Shown: positions 40,925 to 48,693, counted from the first letter of the stretch. The stretch: 64,000 nt of DNA from Thermoplasmata archaeon (GCA_027314165.1 DAHVCH010000003.1:1-64000), one strand, 5' to 3'. The notes: generated from the letters alone by a model not told the origin. Translations and numbers: made by a program.

Positions 40925-42075
40925 GTCACGAGCTCCTCGAGCCGGCCTTCGTCCAGGGCACGGCGGAGCTCGAAGGCCATGCGTCGTCCGGAAGACATCG
41001 GGACGCGCCACAACGTGTTGCCGTACGGGTGGCCCAGGGCCATGTGGATGTTCGTCCCCCCTCCGAGCCGTGCGGCCACGTCGAAGACGAAGAGCTTTCC
41101 GTCGTGGTCGATGCACGTCTGGAGACAGAAGGGCCCGATGATCCCGGGGGGGTAGCGCTCCCGAGCGGCGTCGACGAACTTCTCGCCGATCTTGAAGACC
41201 TCCTCCAGGAGCGACTCGCGGACGGTCAGGCTCCCGTGCCCGACCACGGTGTACTCGGGGATCCTCGCGATGTCGGGGAGGGCCAGTTGCTGCTCGGCCG
41301 GCAGCCGCACCATGCCGTCCAACGAGCTCTCCCGGCGCTCGTCCACGCCCAGCAGCTCGAGACGCTCGAGCCGCGGGGCCAACGGGCTCAGGAAGAAGTT
41401 GAAGTTGAACACCGGTCCCAGGATGTACTGCTCGATCCGCGCCCGGTCCAGGTCCTCCTGGGTCACGGTCCCCTGGGCGAGGAGCGCCGCGGATTTCTTC
41501 AGGAACTCCGCGTGCGAGGCGCAGGTGAAGAACCCCCGCTCGAGCCGCTTCTGGGCGTGCGGGAGCTTCACGATGGAGAGCCCCTCGATCTGCTTCACGT
41601 CCGCGATGGGGCGCGGCGTGGGGATCTGCGCCCGGTCGAGGAGGGTGTAGTAGTTCTCGCGCTCGCTGCGCTCCTCGATCCGGAGCATTGCGCGCGAGCC
41701 CAGGATGGGAAGGTGCAGCTGGTCCTCCAAGGCGTCGATCGCCAGGTAGGAGGAGAGCGCCCGGTTCGGCACGAGGAGGACCCCCGCCTGCCGCAGGCGC
41801 TCCTGCATCTCCTCCTTGAGCAGTTCATCGAACTTGTCCAGGACCATCGAGGTGTCCACGCACCCCTTCAGGAGGTTCCCGGTCACGTCGCGGAAGGCCC
41901 GGTAGTACTGGCTGTAGGTCTTCTCGCGACCCCGCTGGCAGATGGCCAGCGTCCGGAACCCCTCGGAGGCCGCCCCGTCGAACGTGTCGAGGGCCGAGTG
42001 GGAGGCGACTGCTCCGACGACCGGCGGGAGGGGGTAGTCCTTCAAGCGCGCCTGGACCTTTGACCGCTCGATCAC
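40921..42075 (-). CDS. purP: 5-formaminoimidazole-4-carboxamide ribonucleotide synthetase
   Basis: PurP uses formate and ATP to formylate AICAR in archaeal purine synthesis, without a folate carrier. The 384-residue protein matches in length and has ASHSALDTFDGAASEGFRTLAICQRGR near the N-terminus (substrate loop), VPNRALSSYLAIDALE, the ATP-grasp core (GSRAMLRIEERSERENYYTLL, YILGPVFNFNFFLSPL), and VFDVAARLGGGTNIHM with LGHPYGNTLW at the end. GTG start overlaps the stop of the large hydroxylase subunit by four bases. A bifunctional PurH is also encoded at 55503, so two routes for the same step exist. Confidence 0.93.
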   Translation of the reverse strand: MIERSKVQARLKDYPLPPVVGAVASHSALDTFDGAASEGFRTLAICQRGREKTYSQYYRAFRDVTGNLLKGCVDTSMVLDKFDELLKEEMQERLRQAGVLLVPNRALSSYLAIDALEDQLHLPILGSRAMLRIEERSERENYYTLLDRAQIPTPRPIADVKQIEGLSIVKLPHAQKRLERGFFTCASHAEFLKKSAALLAQGTVTQEDLDRARIEQYILGPVFNFNFFLSPLAPRLERLELLGVDERRESSLDGMVRLPAEQQLALPDIARIPEYTVVGHGSLTVRESLLEEVFKIGEKFVDAARERYPPGIIGPFCLQTCIDHDGKLFVFDVAARLGGGTNIHMALGHPYGNTLWRVPMSSGRRMAFELRRALDEGRLEELVT

Positions 42076-44375
42076 CCGACCGACCCCCCTGCGCGCGCGG
42101 GACCCTTCCCTTCAGCTGGGGTCGGAGCGCCCGAAGAGATAAGCCCGAGGGCTCGGGCCACCCGCTCCGGGGTCAAGGGCAGGTCCCGGACCCTGGCCCC
42201 CGTGGCGTCGGCCACGGCGTTGGCCACCGCGGCGGGCACCGGGATGATGGGCGGCTCGCCCACGCCTTTCGCCCCTCCGGGACCGCTGCCGAGGTACCCT
42301 TCGATCGCCTCGATGCGGAGCTCCCGCGGCACGTCGTGGATCGTGGGGACGCGGTAGTCAAGGAGACCGGCGTTCAGGAGACGTCCCTGGGGGGTCAGGA
42401 GCCCCTCCTCGGTGAGCGCCGTCCCGAGCCCCATGAGGATGGCCCCCTCCACCTGACCGCGGTAGCCCTCCGGGTCCACCACGTGACCCGCGTCCTGGAA
42501 GGCCGCGTAGCGCACCACACGCACGGCGCCCGTGGAGCGGTCGATGGCCACCTGCGCGAGATGGACGGAGGCGATCAGGTCCGCGTAGGGATAGAGCACC
42601 CCTTCCTGGACCAGGGAAGTGTCCAGCGCCTGGGAGCGCCCGTACTCCTTCCCATGGGACAGGATGCCGCCCTCCCGTCTCTCCTTCCGGGTGAGGAGCG
42701 ACGAGAGCGAGCGGACGCGATCGCCGACCCGCACGCGGACCTCCCGCTTCTCGAACAGGAGGACGGGAGCGCCCGTCCGCTTCCCTCCGCGAGCACCCGA
42801 GCCACCCTTGGACCAACGTGCCGCCAGCTCGCGCAGAAGGGCGAGGCAGCCCTTCTCCACGGCGCGTCCCAGGGCGATGGTGGTGCGGCTCCCCCAGACG
42901 CCGCTATCGAACGGGGCCCGGGAAGTGTCAGCGTACTCGACCCTCACCGCTTCGCGCGGGAGCCCCGTCCGGGAGGAGGCGATGGCCCGTAGCCCCTCGA
43001 CGATCGACCCCGTGCCGATCTCCCGTTCCCCTTGCAGGATCGAGAGCCCCTTCGGGCCCAACCGGAGGATCGCTTCTCCCCCAGAGGAGGTCCCGGTCGA
43101 CCAGAACCCGACCGCCGCACCGATCCCCGTGCCCTCGGCCCCCTTCAGTTCCGCGCGCCAGGCCTTCTCCAGCTCGTGCGCCCGGTCCAGGGCCTCCGCC
43201 GCCGCGAAAGGACCGACCTCCTGGCCGAAGGGGTTGATCTCCCCCGGGGTCCAGATGTGGGCCTTCCGGAACTCGATGGGGTCGACCCCCATCCGCCGGG
43301 CGAGCGAGTCCAGGTGGCTCTCCGCAGCGAAGGTGCACTGGGGGGCGAGAGGAGCGCGGTGGGGGCCGAAGGGTGGCCGGTTCGTACGGAGGGCGTACCC
43401 TTCGAGCTCCCAGGCCTCGAGACGGTACGGCCCGAGCGTGAACCCGAGGGCGAACCCCAGCGCGAAGTCGCGCCCGGGCAGGGAGGCCCCGGTGTCGAGC
43501 AGAAGACGTGTCCGGCGTGCGACGAGCCGACCGCCCTTCACGCAGCTCGACATCCGGAAGACCGCCGGCTGGGTCGTGCGCGTGAACAGGAACTCCTCGC
43601 GGAAGGTGAGCGCGAGACGGACCGGTCGACCGGCGAGCTTGGAGAGGAGCAGCGCGTGCGCCTCCAGGAGCGCCTCGTTCTTCCCTCCGAACCCTCCTCC
43701 GACCCAGGTCCCCTCCACCCGCACCTTCTCCTGAGGAAGGCCGAGCTTGTCGGCGAGGTCCTCCCGAAGACCGAAGGGCGTCTGGGTGGTCGTGCGGACG
43801 TGCCAGTCCTCTCCCGTCACCTTCGCCAGGCAGGAGTGAGGTTCCATCGGGACCTGGGCGACCATGGGGGTGCGGTAGACCTCCTCATGGACCAGGTCGC
43901 AGCTCCGAGCGATGCGGTCGAAGTCGCCGCGGTGGGCCAGGACGTGGGCGTTGACCCGCGGATCGGCCTTCATGCGATCCCGGTCCGGCCACTCGGAGAA
44001 TTCCGATTCGATGTCGGTGAAGGCCGGTTGGACCTCCCACTCGGATTTCACCAGACGCGCCGCGGCCCGGGCGGCGGCCAACGTCTCCGCCGCGACCAGG
44101 GCCACCGGTTCTCCCTGGAAGCGGGAGGCCTTCGCGACGAGCAGCGGGCTCGCCTCGTCGATCTCGCGGTGCGGGAGCAAAGACAGGACCTCTTTCGAGG
44201 TCAGGACCGCCCGGACCAGGGGGGCCCGGCGCGCCTCCTCCGTATCGAGGGAGACCAGTCGGGCGTGCGGATGCGGGGAGGTGACGTAGACCGCCCAGAG
44301 CATCTTCGGGGCGGAGAGGTCGAACCCGTACTCCCGGGCCCCGGCGGTCTTCGGGAGCGCGTCGGTCCGTGTCAT
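42072..44375 (-). CDS. Molybdenum hydroxylase large subunit (xanthine dehydrogenase/aldehyde oxidase family)
   Basis: The molybdopterin-cytosine-dinucleotide-type catalytic subunit, 767 residues. Visible are the N-terminal a/b hammerhead (KTAGAREYGFDLSAPKMLWAVYV), TQTPFGLREDLADKLGLPQEKVRVEG-x-VGGGFGGKNE, and the terminal GYRGQVEGAILMGLGTALTEE and GAKGVGEPPIIPV, where the glutamate near 703 is the general base of this family. The active-site loop of true CO dehydrogenases (VAYRCSFR) is not present, so CO is unlikely. The substrate (purine, aldehyde, nicotinate, other) cannot be told. ATG overlaps the small-subunit stop. Confidence 0.9.
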   Translation of the reverse strand: MTRTDALPKTAGAREYGFDLSAPKMLWAVYVTSPHPHARLVSLDTEEARRAPLVRAVLTSKEVLSLLPHREIDEASPLLVAKASRFQGEPVALVAAETLAAARAAARLVKSEWEVQPAFTDIESEFSEWPDRDRMKADPRVNAHVLAHRGDFDRIARSCDLVHEEVYRTPMVAQVPMEPHSCLAKVTGEDWHVRTTTQTPFGLREDLADKLGLPQEKVRVEGTWVGGGFGGKNEALLEAHALLLSKLAGRPVRLALTFREEFLFTRTTQPAVFRMSSCVKGGRLVARRTRLLLDTGASLPGRDFALGFALGFTLGPYRLEAWELEGYALRTNRPPFGPHRAPLAPQCTFAAESHLDSLARRMGVDPIEFRKAHIWTPGEINPFGQEVGPFAAAEALDRAHELEKAWRAELKGAEGTGIGAAVGFWSTGTSSGGEAILRLGPKGLSILQGEREIGTGSIVEGLRAIASSRTGLPREAVRVEYADTSRAPFDSGVWGSRTTIALGRAVEKGCLALLRELAARWSKGGSGARGGKRTGAPVLLFEKREVRVRVGDRVRSLSSLLTRKERREGGILSHGKEYGRSQALDTSLVQEGVLYPYADLIASVHLAQVAIDRSTGAVRVVRYAAFQDAGHVVDPEGYRGQVEGAILMGLGTALTEEGLLTPQGRLLNAGLLDYRVPTIHDVPRELRIEAIEGYLGSGPGGAKGVGEPPIIPVPAAVANAVADATGARVRDLPLTPERVARALGLISSGAPTPAEGKGPARAGGSVG

Positions 44376-45040
44376 CGGCGCCGCCCCCTCGGGGCCCTCG
44401 CGGCCTTCGCGGCCTTCGGGACCTTCTTGGGCGTCGCTTCCCGGCCCGGCCCCTTCACGCGCGGCCGTCCCGTAACGACCTGGAAGTCGGAGCGGGCGAG
44501 CGGCCTCTCCTCCTCCCCGATCTGCCCCTTCTCCGCCACTTCTCCGTCCTTCCCAGGACCGGAGCGGGCCGCGACCTCGGACAATGCCCGGAGGATCGCG
44601 TAGTACCCGGTGCATCGGCAGAGGTTCCCTCCGAGCTCCTTCGCCAGCGATTCCGCGCTACGGGGAGGACCTCCCGACCTCTCGCGGAGGAGCCCTTCCA
44701 CCGCCACGACGAACCCGGGAGTGCAGTACCCGCATTGGACCGCGCCCGCTCGGGCGAAGGCCTCGGCCACGAGTTTCGCCCCCGGGCTCCGGGCGGAGAG
44801 CTCGTCCGCGGTCTCGACCGATCTGCCCTCGGCCTCTCGCGCGGGCGTGAGGCAGGAGAGCACGCTCTTTCCGTCGACGAGGACCGTGCAGGCCCCGCAG
44901 TCCCCCGTGCGGCACCCTTCCTTCGTACCCTTGAGGCCGAGGCGCCACCGCAGGAGGTCGAGGAGCCGCTCGTCGTCCGGGACATCGGGGATGGAACGGG
45001 CCTTCCCGTTCACCTTCGTCCGGAGGGGTTTGGCGGGCAT
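44372..45040 (-). CDS. Molybdenum hydroxylase iron-sulfur subunit
   Basis: The electron-transfer subunit, 222 residues, with two [2Fe-2S] clusters. The plant-ferredoxin-like site is GCRTGDCGACTVLVDGKSVLSC at about 42-63; the C-terminal helical-bundle site is CGYCTPGF and LCRCTGYYAI at about 98-145. The family normally ends near 160; here a further 60 residues of Lys/Arg/Pro-rich sequence follow, with no clear role. ATG at 45038-45040 shares one base with the stop of the FAD subunit gene (TGATG). Confidence 0.94.
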   Translation of the reverse strand: MPAKPLRTKVNGKARSIPDVPDDERLLDLLRWRLGLKGTKEGCRTGDCGACTVLVDGKSVLSCLTPAREAEGRSVETADELSARSPGAKLVAEAFARAGAVQCGYCTPGFVVAVEGLLRERSGGPPRSAESLAKELGGNLCRCTGYYAILRALSEVAARSGPGKDGEVAEKGQIGEEERPLARSDFQVVTGRPRVKGPGREATPKKVPKAAKAARAPRGRRR

Positions 45041-45909
45041 CAGCGACCTCCTCCCTCTCTGAGCCTTTCCAGCGTGGATTCTATCCCGGAGCGGACCAGG
45101 GCCTCGAGCAGCTTGCGTCGGTACTCTTCCGCGGCCCGGAGGTCGGTCGCGAAGCGGGCCTCCTGCGCGGCCCGCTGGGCCGCCTCCGCGATCTCCTCCT
45201 CCGAGGGCCAGGGGGAGAGAAGGGCGGACTCGGATCCCCGCAACCTTTGGACCCGGGGCGAGGTCCCGCCGGCGACGATGCGCCAGTCGGGGGCGGAGGA
45301 GCCGTCGTGGGTGGGGTGGCGCACCACGGCGACCCCCACCTGGGAGATGTCGTTCGCCGGTCGGACCCGCTGCCATCGGTAGGCGCCCGGGAGAGGGGTG
45401 GGGATGCGCAGGTCCTCGACGAGCTCCCCCGGCTGGAGCTTCGTCCTCCACGAGCTCTCCACGAACTCGTCGAGGGAAAGGGACCTGCGGCCCTTCCGGC
45501 TCGAGATCGTGAGGCGGCAATCCATGGCGACCAGCGGCGGAAGAAGGTCCGAGGAAGCGGAGGCGCGCACGACGTTGCCCCCCAGGGTGGCGCGATGGCG
45601 CAGCTGCACGCTGCCCACCTCCGCGAGGGCTTCGGAGAGCGCCGGCAGGGCCCTCCGCACCCGGGGGTCGAGCTCGATGGTCCGGAGCGGGACCGTGCTG
45701 CCGATGCGGACCTCCCGCTCCCCGAACTCCACCGTGTCGAGCGGCAGGCGGGAGAGGGAGACCACGCGTTCGGGCGCGAATCGGCGGAAGTCCATGGCGA
45801 GCAGCAGGTCGGTCCCTCCGGCCATCGCCATCGAGGAGCCGGGGGCGCCCTGCTCGAGAAGGGTCCAGGCTTCTTCCAAGGAACGCGGGAGGAGCAGCTC
45901 GAAGGGCAT
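45040..45909 (-). CDS. Molybdenum hydroxylase FAD-binding subunit
   Basis: The flavin subunit of the same enzyme, 289 residues. It begins MPFELLLPRSLEEAWTLLEQ and has the FAD motifs AMAGGTDLLLAMDF (about 29-42) and TLGGNVVRASASSDLLPPLVAMDC (about 108-130), then the CODH FAD C-terminal domain. The gene order FAD, Fe-S, large is the common archaeal and bacterial order. It is the first gene of a five-gene unit and is divergent from a winged-helix regulator at 46048. Confidence 0.93.
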   Translation of the reverse strand: MPFELLLPRSLEEAWTLLEQGAPGSSMAMAGGTDLLLAMDFRRFAPERVVSLSRLPLDTVEFGEREVRIGSTVPLRTIELDPRVRRALPALSEALAEVGSVQLRHRATLGGNVVRASASSDLLPPLVAMDCRLTISSRKGRRSLSLDEFVESSWRTKLQPGELVEDLRIPTPLPGAYRWQRVRPANDISQVGVAVVRHPTHDGSSAPDWRIVAGGTSPRVQRLRGSESALLSPWPSEEEIAEAAQRAAQEARFATDLRAAEEYRRKLLEALVRSGIESTLERLREGGGR

Positions 45910-45920
45910 GGCCGGGTCGG

Positions 45921-45980
45921 AGCGACCACCCCTCAATCCGCTTTCGTATCCGGTCGCTAGGGGGTTCCCCGTACAGGTAC
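45921..45980. promoter_or_regulatory. Promoter of the molybdenum hydroxylase operon with flanking inverted repeats
   Basis: AGCGACC (45921-45927) and GGTCGCT (45952-45958) are perfect inverted arms on either side of the minus-strand TATA-like GATACGAAAG (45941-45950). GGGGTTCCCC (45961-45970) and GTACAGGTAC (45971-45980) follow directly. They lie between the operon start at 45909 and the regulator gene at 46048, so they are candidate binding sites for that regulator. This is inference. Confidence 0.4.
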
Positions 45981-46047
45981 GTGCCCGCGTGGGGTGTCCT
46001 GCCCCCCGCGACCTCCCGCCTCGCAACGTTCATCTTCCCCGGTCGGC

Positions 46048-46578
46048 GTGTCAGCTCAGGCGAGGGGCTTGCCGTTCGAGATCCAGCTCCGCTACACCAC
46101 CCCCCTCACTCCGGTGAAGGAGCTCGACGAGGTCCTGCGCGAGTTCCTGACCCTGGTCGGCTACCTCCCGGAGGGCGAGGGGAGCGACCGTTCCATCGCC
46201 TACCGGCTCGTCCGCGACTGCTTTCTGCGCAACCCCGAGCGTCCGTGGTACCCCGAGGAGCTCGCCGGGGTCCTCAAGACGAGCAAGCCGACGGTCTACC
46301 GGCACATCAACAAGCTGAAGGCCATGGACCTGCTCGAGGAGGTCCCTGAGGTCCGCGAGACGGGGAAGGGCCGCAAGGGCTACCGGATCCGCTACGGCAA
46401 CCTGGCCCGAGCGTGGGACTTCGTCGAGGCGAACGCCCAGAACGCGCTCAAGAGATACCGCGAGACCGTGGACCATCTGCAGGGCCTCGTGGACGGGGCA
46501 CGGAGACCCACGACGGCGGGGGCCGAACGAAAGGAAAGCGCCGGAAGACTGGCCCCTTCCCCTGCCGCGCGCCCGTGA
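46048..46578 (+). CDS. Winged-helix transcription regulator
   Basis: A 176-residue DNA-binding protein, GTG start. The winged helix lies at about 50-115: SDRSIAYRLVRDCFLRNPERPWYPEELAGVLKTSKPTVYRHINKLKAMDLLEEV, with a clear recognition helix (KTSKPTVYRHINKL) and a wing around GKGRKGYRIRYG. A C-terminal helix (DFVEANAQNALKRYRETVDHLQGLV) probably dimerises. The domain is of the ArsR/TrmB-like archaeal sort. Its place next to the divergent hydroxylase operon suggests it controls that operon and itself. Confidence 0.8.
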   Translation: MSAQARGLPFEIQLRYTTPLTPVKELDEVLREFLTLVGYLPEGEGSDRSIAYRLVRDCFLRNPERPWYPEELAGVLKTSKPTVYRHINKLKAMDLLEEVPEVRETGKGRKGYRIRYGNLARAWDFVEANAQNALKRYRETVDHLQGLVDGARRPTTAGAERKESAGRLAPSPAARP

Positions 46579-46642
46579 TCCTCGCCGCCCCCCAAGCGCC
46601 CGCTCCTCCCTCCCGCGCGGCCCGCGCCCCGTCCGTAGGGTG

Positions 46643-46687
46643 GAAATAGCCCGACCCCCTCGCCTGCGTCGAGAGGGTTGCGCGCGA
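46643..46687 (+). promoter_or_regulatory. Promoter and leader of the small protein gene
   Basis: AAATAGC at 46643-46649 is a TATA-like core; GAGAGGG at 46670-46676 is the ribosome site for the ATG at 46687. The unit probably continues into the methyltransferase at 47006. Confidence 0.45.
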
Positions 46688-46989
46688 TGCCGGAAGAGAA
46701 GAAGACCCGAGCCTCCATGGCCCTGACGCCGGGCTCGTCCATCCAGATCCGATCCGGCGACAAGGGCGAGGACCCGCTCGTCTCCACCGGGACCTTCCGC
46801 GGATACGTCGGCATCGGGAGCGGCGACCAGGCCATCTCCATCGAGCTGGACGAGGCCAACGGCAAGGACCTCAAGGGACGTATCCGGCTTATCCCCGCCG
46901 CGGTCGTCCTTTCGATCGATATCCTGCACCACGCGAAGCCCGAGGAAGAGAAGAAGGCCCCCGAGCAGGTCCAGGTCTACTTCGGCTGA
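46687..46989 (+). CDS. Conserved small beta-rich protein of unknown function
   Basis: A 100-residue protein with mostly beta pattern: TPGSSIQIRSGDKGEDPLVSTGTFRGYVGIG and AISIELDEANGKDLKGRIRLIPAAVVLSIDIL. This resembles a small barrel of the Sm/SH3 type, in which a bent sheet is formed by five strands. I believe similar proteins occur in other Thermoplasmatota, but no function is assigned. The C-terminal segment is Lys/Glu-rich. It starts with ATG after GAGAGGG and ends 16 bases before the methyltransferase gene. Confidence 0.7.
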   Translation: MPEEKKTRASMALTPGSSIQIRSGDKGEDPLVSTGTFRGYVGIGSGDQAISIELDEANGKDLKGRIRLIPAAVVLSIDILHHAKPEEEKKAPEQVQVYFG

Positions 46990-47005
46990 GGACGGAAGGT
47001 CTCCC

Positions 47006-48526
47006 GTGCCCCTCGGGTCTTTCCCCCCCGGCGAGGGGCCGCTGCTCGCCGCGATCGAGCGGTCCGGGATGCTGGGGATCACCTCGAAGCAGCTGGCCAC
47101 CACCACCGGGCGCCCCCTCTCCGAGGTGGAGAGCACCCTGGAGAGGTTGTCGGGCCGCGCGAGCGTCCTCCGCGTGGGCAAGGGGCTGTGGATCGTGCCT
47201 CGCTTCGCCGGAGAGCCCGCGGGGGGAGAGGGGTTCCTCGGCCCGGAGTGGTACCTCGACCGTTTCCTCCGCGAGGCGGAGCTTCCCCCGGCCACGGCCT
47301 ACTCCGGAGAGATCCAGTTCAATCCGAACGAGGAGCTTCCTGTCCACCGCTGGTGGCCCTACGTCCAGGGGTTCAGCGCCGACTTCGTCCGGGGGGCCCT
47401 CCGGACCTACGGCATCCGACGGGGGGCGACGGTCCTCGACCCCTTCTCCGGCTCCGGCACCGTGAGCGTCGAGGCCCGGCTTGCCGGCGCCCGGGCCGTG
47501 GCGGTGGAGCTCATGCCGGTGGCGGCTTCCGTGATCCGGGCGAAGCACGCCTGGTCGGTCTCCCCCGCCGCGCTGCGTCGGGCCGGGGACGACCTGGTCC
47601 GGCGGGCCCGCGTCACGGCTCCGGGGGCGCCGCCCTTCCTCCGGGAGACGCGACGCCAGTTCTCCCCCGGAGCGCTCTCCACGCTCCTCCGGCTGCGAGC
47701 CGCCCTGGCGAAGGTGCGGCAGGGCGAGGTGAGGAGCCTCCTCGAGCTGTCCTTCGCGAGCATCCTCGTGGCCTCGAGCCGGCTGAAGCGTTCCCCCTGC
47801 CTCGGGTACGCCCGCAAGCCCGAGGTGGGTCCGGAGGGCCCCTACGAGCTCTTCCGGCTGGCCGTCGAACGCATTGCCACGGACCTCACGACCCTTCGAG
47901 AGATGGGCAAGTCCATCGGGCCGCCCGCCCAGGTATTGGAGCGGAACGCGAGGACCCTCCCCCTCAAGGACGAGGTCGTGGACCTCGCCATCACCTCCCC
48001 GCCCTACGTCAACGGGATGGACTACGTGATGAACTACAAGCTGGAGATGGCCTGGCTGGGGCAGGCGCGCTCCTACGAGGACCTCTCCCGGCTCAAGTCC
48101 GACATGGTGGCCTGCGACAACGTCTCACCGGTCACCATCGGCGCCTACCGACCTGGGCCCCTCATCGAGGGGGATGAATGGCTGCAGGGCATCTTGCAGG
48201 ACATCCGTCGGAACATCGCCTCGAAGTCCGTCTATCGCCGCCGCGACATGGCCGACATCGTCGCGAAGTACTTCGACGACCTCGTTCCCGTCATCGGGTC
48301 GGTGCACCGGGTCCTCCGCCCTGGAGGGAGGTTCCTCGTGGTGAACGGGGACAGCCTGATGGCCGGGACCTACGTGCCGGGCGACCTGATCTTCGGGCGG
48401 CTGGCCGAGAAGGTGGGGTTCGAGGTGGAACGGCTGGAGACGGCGCGCGAGAGGCGTTCCGGCCAGCGGCGGGACTTCCGGCTGAGGGAGTCGATCCTGA
48501 CCCTGAGGAAGCCGCTCTCCTCCTGA
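47006..48526 (+). CDS. DNA (N4-cytosine/N6-adenine) methyltransferase-like protein with an N-terminal winged helix
   Basis: A 506-residue enzyme with SAM-binding motif LDPFSGSGTVSVEA at about 144-158 and catalytic TSPPYVNGMDYVMNYKLEM at about 330. This order (binding motif before catalytic motif) and the S/TPPY sequence fit N4-cytosine or N6-adenine DNA methylases; some tRNA guanine methylases look related but use other catalytic residues. Residues 10-65 are a winged-helix-like domain (GITSKQLATTTGRPLSEVESTLERL ... WIVPRF). No restriction enzyme gene is nearby, so it is solitary. GTG start. Confidence 0.82.
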   Translation: MPLGSFPPGEGPLLAAIERSGMLGITSKQLATTTGRPLSEVESTLERLSGRASVLRVGKGLWIVPRFAGEPAGGEGFLGPEWYLDRFLREAELPPATAYSGEIQFNPNEELPVHRWWPYVQGFSADFVRGALRTYGIRRGATVLDPFSGSGTVSVEARLAGARAVAVELMPVAASVIRAKHAWSVSPAALRRAGDDLVRRARVTAPGAPPFLRETRRQFSPGALSTLLRLRAALAKVRQGEVRSLLELSFASILVASSRLKRSPCLGYARKPEVGPEGPYELFRLAVERIATDLTTLREMGKSIGPPAQVLERNARTLPLKDEVVDLAITSPPYVNGMDYVMNYKLEMAWLGQARSYEDLSRLKSDMVACDNVSPVTIGAYRPGPLIEGDEWLQGILQDIRRNIASKSVYRRRDMADIVAKYFDDLVPVIGSVHRVLRPGGRFLVVNGDSLMAGTYVPGDLIFGRLAEKVGFEVERLETARERRSGQRRDFRLRESILTLRKPLSS

Positions 48527-48531
48527 GGTCG

Positions 48532-48545
48532 CCACGTGCACGTGG
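48532..48545. repeat. Perfect 14-base palindrome after the methyltransferase gene
   Basis: CCACGTGCACGTGG, 5 bases past the methyltransferase stop and 39 bases from the tRNA 3' end. It holds CACGTG twice, sharing no bases. It could form a hairpin ending the transcript or be a protein or methylase site; neither is shown. Confidence 0.5.
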
Positions 48546-48583
48546 AGGGCGGCCCCGGGGGGACGCCCCCGGGGGGAGGGGGA

Positions 48584-48693
48584 CGGGCTCGCCGGGAGTT
48601 CCTCCCCCGGTCGCTTTCCGCGGCCGAGGAGATTCGAACCCGGGTCGATGGCTCCGAAGGCCATCAGGATAGTCCAAACTACCCCACGAGCCC
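48584..48693 (-). tRNA. tRNA-Arg(UCG) with a 35-base intron in the T-loop
   Basis: The minus strand reads a full tRNA once a T-arm intron is removed. 5' acceptor GGGCTCG (48693-48687) pairs with CGAGCCC (48591-48585), G73 at 48584. The anticodon arm is ATGGC-CTTCGGA-GCCAT, anticodon TCG, so arginine CGN. The T-arm runs CCGGG-TTCGAAT, is interrupted, and resumes with CCCGG (48596-48592). The intron is about 48631-48597. T-loop GTTC can pair with GAAC at the intron end as the 4-base centre of a bulge-helix-bulge, with an inner helix CTCC/GGAG. Cleavage would be at 59/60 or 60/61. Mature length 75; CCA is not encoded. Confidence 0.88.
48597..48631 (-). other. T-loop intron of tRNA-Arg(UCG)
   Basis: A 35-base insert. 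Its 5' CTCCTCGG can pair with the CCGG-G-GGAG near its 3' end, and a small CGC/GCG helix closes a GGAAA loop. The boundaries are ambiguous by one or two bases because of repeated T and C at both ends, as is usual for archaeal introns. Confidence 0.8.

Noticed and set aside
42072-45909. Aerobic carbon monoxide dehydrogenase (CoxMSL)
   Set aside because: Gene order fits, but the active-site loop VAYRCSFR of true CO dehydrogenases is not found in the large subunit, so I call it only a molybdenum hydroxylase.
47006-48526. Restriction-modification system
   Set aside because: No endonuclease, specificity subunit or control protein gene lies within several kilobases.
48584-48693. tRNA pseudogene lacking its 3' end
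   Set aside because: The 3' T-stem and acceptor strand are present 35 bases further on, with perfect pairing and a bulge-helix-bulge at the boundaries, so an intron explains it better.
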